Assembly: GCA_016871335.1 (NCBI GenBank)
Contig: VFZF01000017.1
Span: 1-55,756 of the forward strand
Length of the DNA: 55,756 bases
Direction: 5' to 3'
Origin: Acidimicrobiia bacterium
GTDB lineage: Bacteria; Acidobacteriota; Vicinamibacteria; Vicinamibacterales; SCN-69-37
Notes under the pieces: model-generated
Databases searched by the model: none
What the model saw: the letters and a program-made list of their open reading frames with translations, nothing else
Told to the model about the DNA's origin: nothing
Translations under genes and position numbers: made by a program
Shown: one piece after another, positions 25,762 to 34,330 of the stretch
Layout: every line of letters begins with the position of its first letter
Numbering within the stretch: the first letter of the stretch is position 1

Positions 25762-26779
25762 GTGTCACTGGCAGCATGGCTGCGACAGTCGGCGACCCTG
25801 CGGAGTCTGGCACTGCTTGGCGCGTGGCTCCTCGTCTGGGAGATCGGGTACCTCGTTGAATACACCGCTCCTGTCAGCGTCTGGTTCCCGGTCGCCGGTC
25901 TGACGTTTGCGTCGCTCGTTGTGCTCGGACCGTCGGCGGCCCCGGCGCTGCTGGTCGGCTGCGTCGTGATCACGTTCACCACCCGAGGCGACCACAACCT
26001 GCCGCTGACGGACCTTGAGACACTGAGGGCGGGATTGCTCTTCGGCGTCGCCCACCTGACACCCTACGGCATCGGGGCAGCGGTTCTGCGGGCCCTGGCT
26101 CGGCGGGCCGCACGCGACATCACGCGCATCGTCGTGACCTTCCTCGTCATTGCGGCGTTGGGATCGCTCATGACGGCGAGCCTCGTGTTGCCGTCGCTGG
26201 TGCTCTCCGACATGATGCCGGCCCATGAAGTGAGTCAGACGTGGCTCCCATTCTGGGTCGGCGACATGGCGGGCATCATGGCCCTGGCGCCGCTGTTCAT
26301 CGGTCTGCTGGTCCTGCTGTTCCCGGGCCGGCTCTTTGATCCTTCCGAGCTGCCAGTCGGAGCCTATGCTCGTCCGTCGGTGCGCTTCGCCTACGTGTAT
26401 GGACTGGTGATTGCCCTGTTGGTCGGCACAATGCTGCTCGCGATGGTCACGCGTCTCCCCAACAGTGCGTTTGCGATTTTCTTCCTGGTGATTCCGCATA
26501 TGTGGACCGCCTGCACGGAGTCGCCGCTGACCAATACCCTGGCCGTGGCGTTTGCCAGTTTCCTGATCGCCTTCCTCGTACACACGTTCCGGCGAACGAT
26601 ACGAACAGTTGTTTGCCCGGGCGGATGCCGCGCTGTATCAGGCCAAATTCGGCGGTCGGAACCGGGTGACTGATGACCACCTGGCCGGCGTCGGTGATGG
26701 TGAATCGGGGCGTTGCCCCCAGCGGAATGGGCCATGGATACCGTGCCGGCGGTCGCCGATGATGCCTTCACGATCGTGA
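25762..26779 (+). pseudogene. MASE1-GGDEF protein with most of the GGDEF domain deleted
   Basis: Frame 25762-26673 encodes a MASE1 sensor domain: about eight membrane helices, with VSVWFPVAGLTFASLVV and LPFWVGDMAGIMALAPLFIG. After HTFRR (about 26590) the reading turns to nonsense. In the next frame (from about 26591) the C-terminal end of a diguanylate cyclase is plain: ERYEQLFARADAALYQAKFG and then GRNRV. The GGEEF centre, roughly 130 residues, is missing and the join is out of frame. No c-di-GMP can be made. A truncated membrane sensor of about 303 aa might still be translated. Confidence 0.8.
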
Positions 26780-27053
26780 TGTATTGGCCGGCACCATGAA
26801 CAAGGACATCTGCATCGGATCGCCGTCACTGCGATAGCGCCCCACTGTCACCTCGCCCTCAATCTCCGCCGTTGGTCACCGCCTCATCGCTCATCACGTC
26901 AACGATGAGGTGGTCCCGGTATTCATCGTCGAGGTGCCTGACCACGCCCTCCAGCCGTCCACCAGAGGGCAGGAACCTCTCCTCGGCTGCCGCGAGCCGG
27001 GCCCGCTGTCACACGAAGCGAGTCCAGTCGGACTGCTGCCAGTTCCAGGTCAT
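26768..27053 (-). pseudogene. remnant of a DUF4172/Fic-family protein
   Basis: From ATG 27053 the frame reads MTWNWQQSDWTRFV, then a TGA where relatives have Trp, then ARLAAAEERFLPSGGRLEG and HLDDEYRDHLIVDVMSDEAV. After a frameshift near 26866 it continues with EIEGE, the end of the inhibitory-helix motif of Fic proteins (T/S-x-x-x-E-G). A fragment resembling the later R-x-x-x-DPMQ block follows (GRYRSDGDPMQM). The catalytic HPFxxGNGR segment is absent. Fic enzymes AMPylate target proteins. This copy is dead: a nonsense codon, a frameshift and a large deletion. Confidence 0.65.
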
Positions 27054-27100
27054 GAGCGAGCCGGTCAGGGTGGCAAGAGATCGCCGCAGGGACAGGACCG

Positions 27101-28531
27101 CTATCGGTGATTGCGTATCGAATACAGGTGATGCTGGGTTCTGATCAGCAGGCGGTCGCCGACGATGGCCGGTGTGGCCATCGAGAAGTCGTCGAGTGAG
27201 TTCGTGCGCACGAGCCGGTACTCGCGATTGCCTTCACTGGCGTCGATCACGAACGTGTCGCCTTCTTCGCTGAGCACAAAGACGTGACCGTTGTAGGCCC
27301 ACGGTGAGGCCGTGAACGCCGCGGCCCCGGGCGCCACTCGCGATTGATAAATGCGCTCGCCGGTCTCCGGGTTGCGGCGCGAGAAGATCCCCTTGTCGTT
27401 CAGGACGAAGAGCGCGTTCCTGTAGATGACCGGGGTGGGCAGGTACGTGCCGCCGGCTGCGCGGTCGTACCACGCGACGTATTCGTTGCTGGTTTCTGCG
27501 GCAGGCGGCGTGATGTCGCCTGAACCCCCGGCACGGATCGCGACGATTGGCCGATTGTCGTCGCCACCCGCGCCTGACGTCACATACAGCACATCGTTCC
27601 ACGCAAACGGACTTTGGATGGCGTAGCCGCCCATGCGGTTCATGCGCCAGAGCTCGGCGCCGTCGAGGCTGTAGCTGATGGTGACGCCGGGCCCGAGCGT
27701 GACCAGTTCGGTGCGCGCGCGGTGCTCCCATACAAATGGCGTGGACCAGCCCGACTTGCGCGTCGGCTGCACCGTGCGGGGCGTGCGCCAGAGTTCCTTG
27801 CCCGTGCGTGTATCAAACGCCGCAACAAAGCTCTGTTCCTCGTTGTCGTTCAGAACAAACAGGCGATCCTTGTGCAGCGCCGCTGACGCGCCGGTGCCCC
27901 AGTCGCGTGTGGTGGCGTGGGCTTTGAGCGGTGTTGTCCACATGGGCTTCCCGGTAAAGTCGTACGCAAAGAGCCCGTAGTCGGTCAGGTACACGTAGAC
28001 GCGCTCGCCATCGGTCGTCGGCGTCTCGGACGCGAAGCTGTTTTTGCTGTGACGTCCGCCGCCGGGCCGGCCTGTGTACATCTCGCGTGCCCACAGCTGT
28101 TTTCCTGACTCGAGGTCGTAGCAATACAACATGAGACTGATGACGATCTCGTCGGGCATCTCGCGATCGCGCTCGTAGAGCTTCTTGTTGGCCTCTGCTG
28201 CCGAGAGCCCCTGCTTGCGCAGCTCCGCAAGGTATTCGTTGCTGAAGTCGACCCCTTGTGAGGGTGGCTTCATCGGCTTGTCGGCGGTCGCGGCGGTAAG
28301 AAAGACGCGGTCCCCCCACACCACCGGTGATGACCAGCCGACACCCGGCACATCCGCGACCCACTCGACGTTTTCGGTCTTTGACCAGCTGACGGGAAGG
28401 TTCGCGTTCTCCGCGATCGGGTTCGAGTTCGGGCCGCGGAAGCGCGGCCACTGGGCGGTCGTCTGGGCCGCAGTGATCGCTGAACCCGCTACCAGCGTTG
28501 CGCCGAGGATGAGGGAGATGCAGGTACGCAT
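27101..28531 (-). CDS. secreted PQQ-like beta-propeller protein
   Basis: The product is 476 aa with a signal peptide (ISLILGATLVAGSAITAAQT). It has propeller blades of the PQQ-dehydrogenase-like/BamB repeat type: WPRFRGPNSNP at the start, then repeated D-x-x-x-G-K-x-L-W strands (YDLESGKQLWAREM; FDTRTGKELWRTP; NPETGERIYQSRV). No PQQ-dehydrogenase catalytic domain is evident, so it is probably a binding or scaffold propeller. A decayed relative lies at 50280-51137. The tRNA-Asn gene is upstream on the same strand. Confidence 0.88.
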   Translation of the reverse strand: MRTCISLILGATLVAGSAITAAQTTAQWPRFRGPNSNPIAENANLPVSWSKTENVEWVADVPGVGWSSPVVWGDRVFLTAATADKPMKPPSQGVDFSNEYLAELRKQGLSAAEANKKLYERDREMPDEIVISLMLYCYDLESGKQLWAREMYTGRPGGGRHSKNSFASETPTTDGERVYVYLTDYGLFAYDFTGKPMWTTPLKAHATTRDWGTGASAALHKDRLFVLNDNEEQSFVAAFDTRTGKELWRTPRTVQPTRKSGWSTPFVWEHRARTELVTLGPGVTISYSLDGAELWRMNRMGGYAIQSPFAWNDVLYVTSGAGGDDNRPIVAIRAGGSGDITPPAAETSNEYVAWYDRAAGGTYLPTPVIYRNALFVLNDKGIFSRRNPETGERIYQSRVAPGAAAFTASPWAYNGHVFVLSEEGDTFVIDASEGNREYRLVRTNSLDDFSMATPAIVGDRLLIRTQHHLYSIRNHR

Positions 28532-28707
28532 GGGCGCAGTCTATGCTCACGTGCCGGCGGAATGAAGTGTTACCTATGTGACCGGAATGGCCGCCTACGA
28601 CACGGCTTCGCACCGAGGCGCGCGGGAGCGGAAAGTCTGACTGGGAGGGTTGCTCGTTTTTCCCGCCTTCGCTTGGCGCTCGCTACGCTCGCAGCTTCTG
28701 CGGGCTC

Positions 28708-28740
28708 GGAGCCAAATTCCGCTTCGCGGAATTTGGCTCC
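28708..28740. repeat. perfect 15-bp hairpin fused to the 3' end of tRNA-Asn
   Basis: GGAGCCAAATTCCGC (28708-28722) and its exact complement (28726-28740) surround TTC. The right arm includes the tRNA 3' end and CCA (28734-28740), so the tRNA terminus is duplicated in inverted orientation. The adjacent 28680-28705 stretch contains further self-complementary GCTCGC/GCGAGC DNA. Confidence 0.75.
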
Positions 28741-28808
28741 TCGGGCTGGATTCGAACCAGCAACCCTCCGGTTAACAGCCGGATGCTCTACCGTTGAGCT
28801 ACCGAGGA
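28734..28808 (-). tRNA. tRNA-Asn (GTT)
   Basis: The minus strand reads TCCTCGGTAGCTCAACGGTA and onward as a 72-nt cloverleaf. It has a 7-bp acceptor stem (TCCTCGG/CCGAGGA), a D-arm with AGCTCAACGGTAGAGC, anticodon loop CTGTTAA (GTT, Asn), and a T-arm GCTGGTTCGAATCCAGC. The discriminator is G and CCA is encoded in the DNA. The 3' end lies inside the 15-bp hairpin at 28708-28740. Confidence 0.97.
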
Positions 28809-28865
28809 ACGAGAAGAACCCCAATTCTAGAACGCGGCTTCAAGGTCGCGCAAGAACGGAATAAA

Positions 28866-28890
28866 GCCCAGAGGCAAAAAGCCCCTGGGC
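28866..28890 (-). terminator. intrinsic terminator after osmC
   Basis: On the minus strand GCCCAGGGGC and GCCTCTGGGC pair (9 bp with one mismatch) around TTTTT and are followed by TTTATT. The hairpin is about 37 nt beyond the osmC stop, between it and the tRNA-Asn gene. Shape and position fit Rho-independent termination. Confidence 0.55.
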
Positions 28891-28898
28891 TCCAAACC

Positions 28899-28936
28899 GC
28901 GGACCAGCGGACCGCGGACCAGCGGACTAGCGGACC
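28899..28936. repeat. GCGGACC heptamer/octamer tandem
   Basis: GCGGACC units, some with an extra A, occur five times in a row (one is GCGGACT). The array runs into the last codons and the stop of osmC (28927-28929). It is another of the window's short tandem arrays. Confidence 0.7.
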
Positions 28937-29367
28937 GTCACGTCCAGCGTGATCTTCATCGAGCCGGCGTAGGCCTTGGAGACCGGGCAGCCGTTCTTGG
29001 CGGCTTCGGCCACTTCGGGGAACGCCGCGGCGTCGATGCCGGTCAGCCCTTCAACCGTCAGCGACAACGCCGAGGTCGTGATGGTGATGCCCGCATCACC
29101 CTTGTCCGCCGTCACCTTGCACGTGATCGTTGTCTTGCCGATCGCGCCGCCCTTTTTTCCCACGGTGGCGTTGAGTGCCATCGCGTAACACGCGGCGTGC
29201 GCAGCAGCCATCAGTTCCTCGGGGCTGGTGACACCCTCGGGCTCGCCGATTCGGCGCGGGAAGGTGACCGGCAGACTAAACGCGCCCGAGCCAGCCGCGA
29301 CCGTGCCCGTGCCTTCCATGATCGAACCCGCCCAGTTGATGGTTGCCTGTCGTGAAAACTCTGCCAT
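28927..29367 (-). CDS. osmC: OsmC-type peroxiredoxin
   Basis: The product is 146 aa. It has the OsmC/Ohr fold with the two redox cysteines: one in AAHAACYAMALN on the central helix, one in NGCPVSKAYAG. The N-terminus (MAEFSRQATINWAGSIMEGTG) is of the OsmC rather than the Ohr subtype. It reduces organic hydroperoxides in the cytoplasm. It starts 12 bp after the membrane-protein gene at 29380-29991, so the two are probably co-transcribed, and ends at a terminator. Confidence 0.92.
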   Translation of the reverse strand: MAEFSRQATINWAGSIMEGTGTVAAGSGAFSLPVTFPRRIGEPEGVTSPEELMAAAHAACYAMALNATVGKKGGAIGKTTITCKVTADKGDAGITITTSALSLTVEGLTGIDAAAFPEVAEAAKNGCPVSKAYAGSMKITLDVTVR

Positions 29368-29379
29368 TGTGCACTCCTC

Positions 29380-29991
29380 TTATCGTTTCTTCTTGCCAGT
29401 CTTGCCGGTCGTCATTGTCTGGACTACCGCGCCGCAGATGGCCAGAGCGATCCAGGTGCCGGTGACACCCCAGCTGCCGGGCCACGGGCCCAGTGCGTAC
29501 ACGACCCAGATGTTTTCCGGCGTGACCGACAACATGCCGAACCGATCTCCGCCGAGCGCCAGCACGCCCACGATGAGCGTCCAGGAGCCGGCCAGCGCCG
29601 TGCCGATCACCACCACGTACCGCGAGACTGAGAGCGCACCGAGCGCACCAAGCACTGCGGAAATCACAATGACGGCCGTCGGCGGATCGCCGCCGATGAC
29701 CCGCCAGACCACATGGAGCGCCAACGTCGCCAATCCGGCGCCAATCAGCCCAACCCCGATGAAATACGCGGCGATCATCAACCCCGCGCCCAACAACCCG
29801 CCCACCGCCGCCGCCAGCACGAGTGCCCAGGGGTTGCTCGTGCCCATGACCGACGAGGTCACCATGGCACCAAGAATGAACCCGTACACCCCGAGCACCA
29901 CACGGAACAGCCGGAACCCGGCAAAACAGGCCACCGCGCCACTGACGGCAAGGGTCGCTGCCACAGGCACGGCGTACGAGGCGGGAAGCAT
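29380..29991 (-). CDS. multi-pass membrane protein (DUF4203/TMEM198-like)
   Basis: The product is 203 aa with about seven hydrophobic helices and a basic C-terminus (GKTGKKKR). The N-terminal half has FAGFRLFRVVLGVYGFILGA, the pattern of DUF4203/TMEM198-like proteins (small glycine-rich inner-membrane proteins of unknown role). I chose ATG 29991; the frame extends to 30087 through the divergent gene's 5' end. It precedes osmC by 12 bp. Confidence 0.7.
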   Translation of the reverse strand: MLPASYAVPVAATLAVSGAVACFAGFRLFRVVLGVYGFILGAMVTSSVMGTSNPWALVLAAAVGGLLGAGLMIAAYFIGVGLIGAGLATLALHVVWRVIGGDPPTAVIVISAVLGALGALSVSRYVVVIGTALAGSWTLIVGVLALGGDRFGMLSVTPENIWVVYALGPWPGSWGVTGTWIALAICGAVVQTMTTGKTGKKKR

Positions 29992-30012
29992 CGCCCGATT
30001 ATAGTGTGTGAC

Positions 30013-30987
30013 GTGACCAGGTTCCCGAGTCTGATGGCCGCCCTTATCGCCGTGGCGGGAGTGGCCCTGGTTGTCTGGCAGATTCAAAGCGTCGGCCCTG
30101 AACCCATCGTGGCCGGATTCCGCGCGGTCGGCCCTCTGGGCTTCGCCGCGATTCTGACGATCTCCTTCCTGCGGTATCTGGTCCGTTCACTGGCGTGGAC
30201 GACGCTCATCGTGCCGCCACCGGGGCGCCCGTCCGTCCCGTTGCGGAGTGTCACGGCCGCAACCATCGGCGGCGACGCTCTCGGCAACCTCTCGTTCCTC
30301 TCGCTGCTGGTTTCGGAGCCAGCCAAGGCGCTGTATCTCACGCGCCACGTGCCGGCCGAGGAGGCGCTCGGCGCGCTCACGGCGGAGAACTTCTTCTACA
30401 GCGTCTCGGTGGCCATCGTGATCGTCGTCGGCTCGGTTACGCTGCTCGCGACGTTTGTGTTGCCGGACGCGTGGCGCAACGCGGCGTGGCTCGCGTTGGC
30501 GCTGATGGGCGTGGTCCTGCTCATCGCGATGCTGCTCGCGTGGAAACGCCCGGGACTGACCACCCGCATCCACCTTCAGGAAGACCGCTGGCTGGGCCGC
30601 GCGCTGGCGCGATTGCGCGCACTCGAACGCATCACCTATCGCGGGCTTCGGACGTCCACCTGGCGGCTGCTCACGGTCATCGGGTGTGAGATCGCCTTCC
30701 ACGCCCTGAGCATCGTCGAATCCTGGCTCACGCTGTATCTGCTGACCGGCAGGTCGCAATGGCTCAATGCTTTCCTCTTCGACACCCTGAATCGCATCAT
30801 CAATGTCGTCTTCCGCCTCGTGCCGCTGCGGGTGGGTGTGGACGAAGTGAGTGCGTCCGGCCTCGCCGACCTGATCGGCCTCGGCAGCGCCACGGGCCTG
30901 ACGATGGCCCTGGTCCGCAAGGCCCGTGTCATCGCCTGGGTTGCCGCCGGATTGGGTGTGACGGGCCGCCGGGCGCTGGCCAGGTGA
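30013..30987 (+). CDS. flippase-like membrane protein (UPF0104 family)
   Basis: The product is 324 aa with about eight membrane helices. It matches the lysylphosphatidylglycerol-synthase transmembrane/UPF0104 family: RYLVRSLAWTTLIVPPPG, then IGGDALGNLSFLSLLVSEPA with KALYLTRH, and FRLVPLRVGVDEVSASGLAD. Members are thought to move lipids or lipid-linked molecules. The likely start is GTG 30013 (GTG 30004 is also possible). The long open frame upstream (to 29713) is the shadow of the divergent membrane gene. Its start is 21 bp from that of the divergent gene, so a shared promoter region is very tight. Confidence 0.8.
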   Translation: MTRFPSLMAALIAVAGVALVVWQIQSVGPEPIVAGFRAVGPLGFAAILTISFLRYLVRSLAWTTLIVPPPGRPSVPLRSVTAATIGGDALGNLSFLSLLVSEPAKALYLTRHVPAEEALGALTAENFFYSVSVAIVIVVGSVTLLATFVLPDAWRNAAWLALALMGVVLLIAMLLAWKRPGLTTRIHLQEDRWLGRALARLRALERITYRGLRTSTWRLLTVIGCEIAFHALSIVESWLTLYLLTGRSQWLNAFLFDTLNRIINVVFRLVPLRVGVDEVSASGLADLIGLGSATGLTMALVRKARVIAWVAAGLGVTGRRALAR

Positions 30988-31037
30988 CGGTGGTATCCTC
31001 TGGCTCCGGACCTGCCCCCGCGCCGCCCTCGGCGTTC

Positions 31038-31100
31038 ATGCAGAAACCGATGACGCCGACGGTGGTTCTCGAGACGGTCGAGCAGATGCTCAACGCGTAG
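31038..31100 (+). pseudogene. C-terminal fragment of a response-regulator receiver domain
   Basis: The frame encodes AFMQKPMTPTVVLETVEQML and then NA and a stop. This is like the last helix of a receiver domain (the conserved KP followed by T/S-P-x-x-L-x-x-x-V-x-x-x-L). Nothing upstream continues the domain; it follows the flippase-like gene stop after about 50 bp. It is probably a deletion remnant of a hybrid sensor kinase. Confidence 0.45.
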
Positions 31101-31116
31101 GGCCCGGCCTGCCGAT

Positions 31117-31174
31117 GTAGGGCCCGCTGAACTGCAGCGGGCCAGATGGCGCGCTGGAGTTCAGCGCGCCCTAC
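31117..31174. repeat. two facing copies of the 27-bp palindromic repeat
   Basis: 31117-31143 carries arms GGCCCGCT/AGCGGGCC. 31149-31174, in the opposite orientation, carries GGCGCGCT/AGCGCGCC. The two differ at one paired position in a compensatory way (C-G versus G-C). A partial copy (GTAGGGCCCGGCC) begins at about 31097. Confidence 0.75.
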
Positions 31175-31522
31175 ACAAACGCCCTACGAAATCACCCCAA
31201 TCGTTCGCAGCATGGAGGCGGTGTGCGGATCCGTCGACGGTGCACCACGGTTCGAGCGTCCGCGCGCACATCCACTCCGAGCAGCACGATCTCCCGGAAC
31301 CCGGCTGCCGCCAGATCCCCGAACGTCACGCCGCCCTGAAGCAGCAGGCGGTTCCCGGGAATCCACGGCCGCGCGATCCACAGCCCTTCAAGCGATGGTC
31401 CCGGTCGGGCACACCGGATCCGATACGAGCTTCCAGATGAGGGTCTGACGGGGAACGGGTGAAGACGGCGACGACGACTGGCATCGGGGGACTGCGATGG
31501 GGAGGGCGTCGGACAGTCTGCG
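31175..31522 (-). other. 348 bp with minus-strand coding character, no gene identified
   Basis: No complete gene is visible here. One minus-strand frame (31192-31380) reads LEGLWIARPWIPGNRLLLQG, then GVTFGDLAAAGFREIVLLGVDVR, which looks like real protein, vaguely like the strand-loop of a radical-SAM or MptE-like enzyme. It has no start and reads into arginine-rich nonsense at both ends. It may be a decayed gene downstream of recR. I cannot name it. Confidence 0.3.
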
Positions 31523-32119
31523 CTACATGTCGCGTCGGCCTTCCATGGCCTTCGACATCGTGAACTCGTCGGTGTAATCCAGGTCGGACCCGACCGGCAC
31601 ACCCATCGCGATGCGGCTCACTTTCACGCCCAGTGGCTTGAGCAACCGCGCGAGATACAACGCCGTGGCTTCCCCCTCCACAGTCGGGTTGGTGGCGACA
31701 ATGATTTCCTCGACCGAGCCCGCGCCGACACGTGTGAGCAGTCCCTTGATCTTGAGGTCGTCCGGGCCCACGCCCTGCAGCGGGGCGATGGCGCCCATGA
31801 GCACGTGATAGCGGCCCCTGAAGCCGCGTGTGCGCTCGACGGCCCACACGTTTTCGGGTTGTTCGACCACGCAGATGATGCGGCCGTCGCGGCTGCCGTC
31901 GGTGCAGTAGCCGCACGGGTCAGCATCGGTGATGTTGCTGCAAGTGGAGCAGTACGTGACGCGGTCTTTCACCGAGCGCATGGCCGCGCACAGGGCGTCG
32001 ACATCTTCGCGGGGGGTTTTCAGCAGATGAAATGCGAGTCGTTGTGCGCTCTTGGCGCCAATGCCGGGCAGTCGCTGCAGCGCGGCGACGAGCCCGGCCA
32101 GGGGATCGGCGAATGCCAT
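31523..32119 (-). CDS. recR: recombination mediator protein RecR
   Basis: The product is 198 aa, standard for RecR. It has a helix-hairpin-helix ([20 protein letters not shown]), a four-cysteine zinc finger ([16 protein letters not shown]) and a Toprim domain starting [15 protein letters not shown]. With RecF/RecO it loads RecA on gapped DNA. Its ATG shares one base with the ybaB stop (TGATG), so dnaX-ybaB-recR is a translationally coupled operon, the classic order. Confidence 0.97.
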   Translation of the reverse strand: MAFADPLAGLVAALQRLPGIGAKSAQRLAFHLLKTPREDVDALCAAMRSVKDRVTYCSTCSNITDADPCGYCTDGSRDGRIICVVEQPENVWAVERTRGFRGRYHVLMGAIAPLQGVGPDDLKIKGLLTRVGAGSVEEIIVATNPTVEGEATALYLARLLKPLGVKVSRIAMGVPVGSDLDYTDEFTMSKAMEGRRDM

Positions 32120-32418
32120 CAGCGGAGTCCGGGCAGACCGAGGCCGCCCATGAGGCCCTGCATCTGGCCGGCGAGGGCTTCATCCACCTTGCGGTGGGCG
32201 TCGTTCATCGCGGCGACGATCAGGTCCTGCAGCATCCCGACGTCCTCCTTGGAGACGACTTCGGGATCCAGGCGGAGTGACAGCAGCAGTTTGTGGCCGT
32301 TGACCGTCACGGTGACCATGCCGCCGCCGGCCGTGGCCTCCACCTTCATCTCACCCATCTGCTGCTGCAGGCGCTCCTGCATCTGCTGCGCCTGTTTCAT
32401 CATGTTCTGGATGTTCAC
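32119..32418 (-). CDS. ybaB: YbaB/EbfC nucleoid-associated protein
   Basis: The product is 99 aa with the family pattern: an N-terminal helix rich in Met and Gln ([20 protein letters not shown]) and [19 protein letters not shown]. It is a homodimeric DNA-binding protein of the nucleoid. The start GTG 32418 overlaps the dnaX stop (GTGA), and its stop overlaps the recR start by one base. Confidence 0.96.
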   Translation of the reverse strand: MNIQNMMKQAQQMQERLQQQMGEMKVEATAGGGMVTVTVNGHKLLLSLRLDPEVVSKEDVGMLQDLIVAAMNDAHRKVDEALAGQMQGLMGGLGLPGLR

Positions 32419-34097
32419 GTGATCTCCTCCACGTCCTCGATCTCGCCGCCGAGGATGTCGAGCACGTTCTGCACGGCGGGCTCGGCCTTGGCGCGATCGC
32501 GGAGCTGGGACTGGTTCGATGCCGCCTTTGACGCGGTGCCAGGCACCGCCGCCGGCTCGGTCGCCGCCGGTCCGGCCACCCCTTCGCGCACGTCCACCGT
32601 CATCTTGCGGCCGGTCTGGTGCTGGGCCAACTGTTCAATCCACCCGCGCTTGGCCTCAAGCTGGCTCTTGAGATTCTTGTGCGCCGGCGCGAAGGTAAAC
32701 ACGATGCGATCGCCCTCGACCTCCACCGTCTGCACCTGCGCAATCACCATGCCGTAGAAGATCTTGTTCCCCTCGCGGATCGCCGCCAACAGACTCTGCT
32801 TCGACGACGCACCGGATGGCACGGTGCTCCTGTGCTCAGGTGCACGTGTGCTCGGTGCTGGTGCGAGGTGCTGGGTGCTCGGTGCCGGAGGGCGTGCCGG
32901 GGCTGAGCGCGCTGGGGGCGGTGACGGTGTTTTGGCGCGCTCAACCCCAGCGCGCTCTACGCCACCTACGCCACCCGCGATCATTTCCTCGATCGGCGTG
33001 AGTTTGCGCAGGTGGATCCACTTGAGCAGCGCCATTTCGAATGTGTGGCGCGGTTGTGATGAGGTTCTCAGGTCGCGCTCGGTGGTCGACAGCAGGTCGA
33101 ACGAACGCAGGAGGTCCTCACGGGAATATTGCTGCGTCAGCGCCAGCATCCGCTCGCGCTCGTGTTCGGACGCGATGTCGGGATCACTCACGCGTGTGCC
33201 GTCGATGCGCACGACCATCAGGTCGCGCATCAGGCGCGCGAGTTCGCGGCAGACGGCGCGGAGATCAAACCCGTTGTCGACTACCGTGCCGGCGTGAGCC
33301 AACGCGCCCATCGCATCCTCCCGGGCGACCGTTTCAGCGATGTCGAACTGCACATCGCGGCCGATCAGCCCGAGCACTTTGCTGACGTCATCGGCCGTGA
33401 CCCGCTCACCGCTGAAGGCGAGCACCTGGTCGAGTGCGCTGAGGCCGTCACGCATGCTGCCTTCGGCCGCGCGCGCCAACAGGGCCACCGCGGCGTCATC
33501 CATGGCGACGTTCTCGCGGGTGGCCACGTCGGCCAGTTGCTGACGAATCGACGTAAACGGCAGCGCCTTGAGTTCAAAGACCTGCGATCGGGACTGGACG
33601 GTGGCGGGCACGGAGTCGAGCTCCGTGGTCGCCATCATGAATTTCACGTAGGGTGGCGGCTCTTCGATCGACTTCAGCAACGCATCGAACGCGTTCTTCG
33701 AGAGTCGATGGACTTCGTCGATGATGAACACCTTGTAGCGATCGCGCATCGGCGCAATCGACAGGGGCTCGACGATGACCTCGCGCACGGCATCGACGCC
33801 GGTGTAGGTGGCGCCGTCAATTTCCATGACGTCCACGTCGCGGCCTTCGGCGATTTCCGTGCAGGCGTCACACGCGCCGCAGGGATCGCCGGTCGGACCG
33901 TTCACGCAGTTGAGCGCGCGCGCCAGAATGCGCGCGGTGGTGGTCTTCCCGACGCCGCGGGGTCCGGCAAAGATGAACGACTGGGCGAGACGGCCCGAGG
34001 TGATGGCATTGCGGAGCGTGTCGACCACGCCGCGCTGGCCGATCACATCCTCAAACCGCTGAGGCCGCCATTTTCTCGCCAGTGCGACGTGAGTCAT
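32415..34097 (-). CDS. dnaX: DNA polymerase III subunit gamma/tau
   Basis: The product is 560 aa. It has an AAA+ ATPase with Walker A GPRGVGKTTTA, a zinc motif (NCVNGPTGDPCGACDAC), Walker B FIIDEVHRLS and sensor 1 MMATTELDSVPATVQSRSQV. It is the clamp-loader ATPase of the replisome. I chose ATG 34097; the frame extends to 34160, into the SRP RNA gene. After domain III (about residue 370) comes a Pro/Ala/Ser-rich linker. Residues about 380-388 of it are encoded by a copy of the 27-bp palindromic repeat, and the next codons by GGTGCTC-like short repeats. A tau-type C-terminal domain follows. Confidence 0.96.
   Translation of the reverse strand: MTHVALARKWRPQRFEDVIGQRGVVDTLRNAITSGRLAQSFIFAGPRGVGKTTTARILARALNCVNGPTGDPCGACDACTEIAEGRDVDVMEIDGATYTGVDAVREVIVEPLSIAPMRDRYKVFIIDEVHRLSKNAFDALLKSIEEPPPYVKFMMATTELDSVPATVQSRSQVFELKALPFTSIRQQLADVATRENVAMDDAAVALLARAAEGSMRDGLSALDQVLAFSGERVTADDVSKVLGLIGRDVQFDIAETVAREDAMGALAHAGTVVDNGFDLRAVCRELARLMRDLMVVRIDGTRVSDPDIASEHERERMLALTQQYSREDLLRSFDLLSTTERDLRTSSQPRHTFEMALLKWIHLRKLTPIEEMIAGGVGGVERAGVERAKTPSPPPARSAPARPPAPSTQHLAPAPSTRAPEHRSTVPSGASSKQSLLAAIREGNKIFYGMVIAQVQTVEVEGDRIVFTFAPAHKNLKSQLEAKRGWIEQLAQHQTGRKMTVDVREGVAGPAATEPAAVPGTASKAASNQSQLRDRAKAEPAVQNVLDILGGEIEDVEEIT
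32934..32960. repeat. 27-bp palindromic repeat inside the dnaX reading frame
   Basis: Arms GGCGCGCT and AGCGCGCT (one mismatch) with the CTAC end identify this as a member of the 19547 family, in inverted orientation. Read on the dnaX strand it encodes VERAGVERA in the linker after domain III. It is in frame and does not disturb the conserved domains. Confidence 0.7.
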
Positions 34098-34123
34098 GCA
34101 AGGAACCGTGAACGTCCGGAAGC

Positions 34124-34248
34124 ACCCGTCCGACCGCGGCCCGGATGGCCTGCGGCACAACGCAGGATCGACTGAGCGCTGCTGCCTTCCGGCCCTGACG
34201 CGATTCGCCGACTACGTTTGCACAAGGTCCGGACCGCGGTCCGACGGG
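34124..34248 (-). ncRNA. ffs: signal recognition particle 4.5S-type RNA
   Basis: The minus strand contains the SRP domain IV hallmark: GTCAGGGCCGGAAGGCAGCA at about 34178-34197 (GGAAG tetraloop side and AGCA internal loop). The outer stem pairs GACCGCGGTCCGGA with TCCGGGCCGCGGTC, extended by CCCGTC/GACGGG, giving about 125 nt. The core with minimal stem is 34141-34232. It binds Ffh and brings ribosomes with nascent membrane proteins to FtsY. It lies 27 bp upstream of the dnaX start on the same strand, a common bacterial arrangement. The exact ends are estimated from base pairing. Confidence 0.88.
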
Positions 34249-34330
34249 CGAACCAGTAGTTTATTCGAAGTCCAGGGGTTCAGGGGGCCAGGAGTCCTGA
34301 AGTTCGATAAGATGAAGGTCCCACTCGTGC

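Noticed and set aside
28870-28940. Possible CRISPR-like repeat array
   Set aside because: The units are 7-8 bp and directly adjacent with no spacers; it is a simple tandem array.
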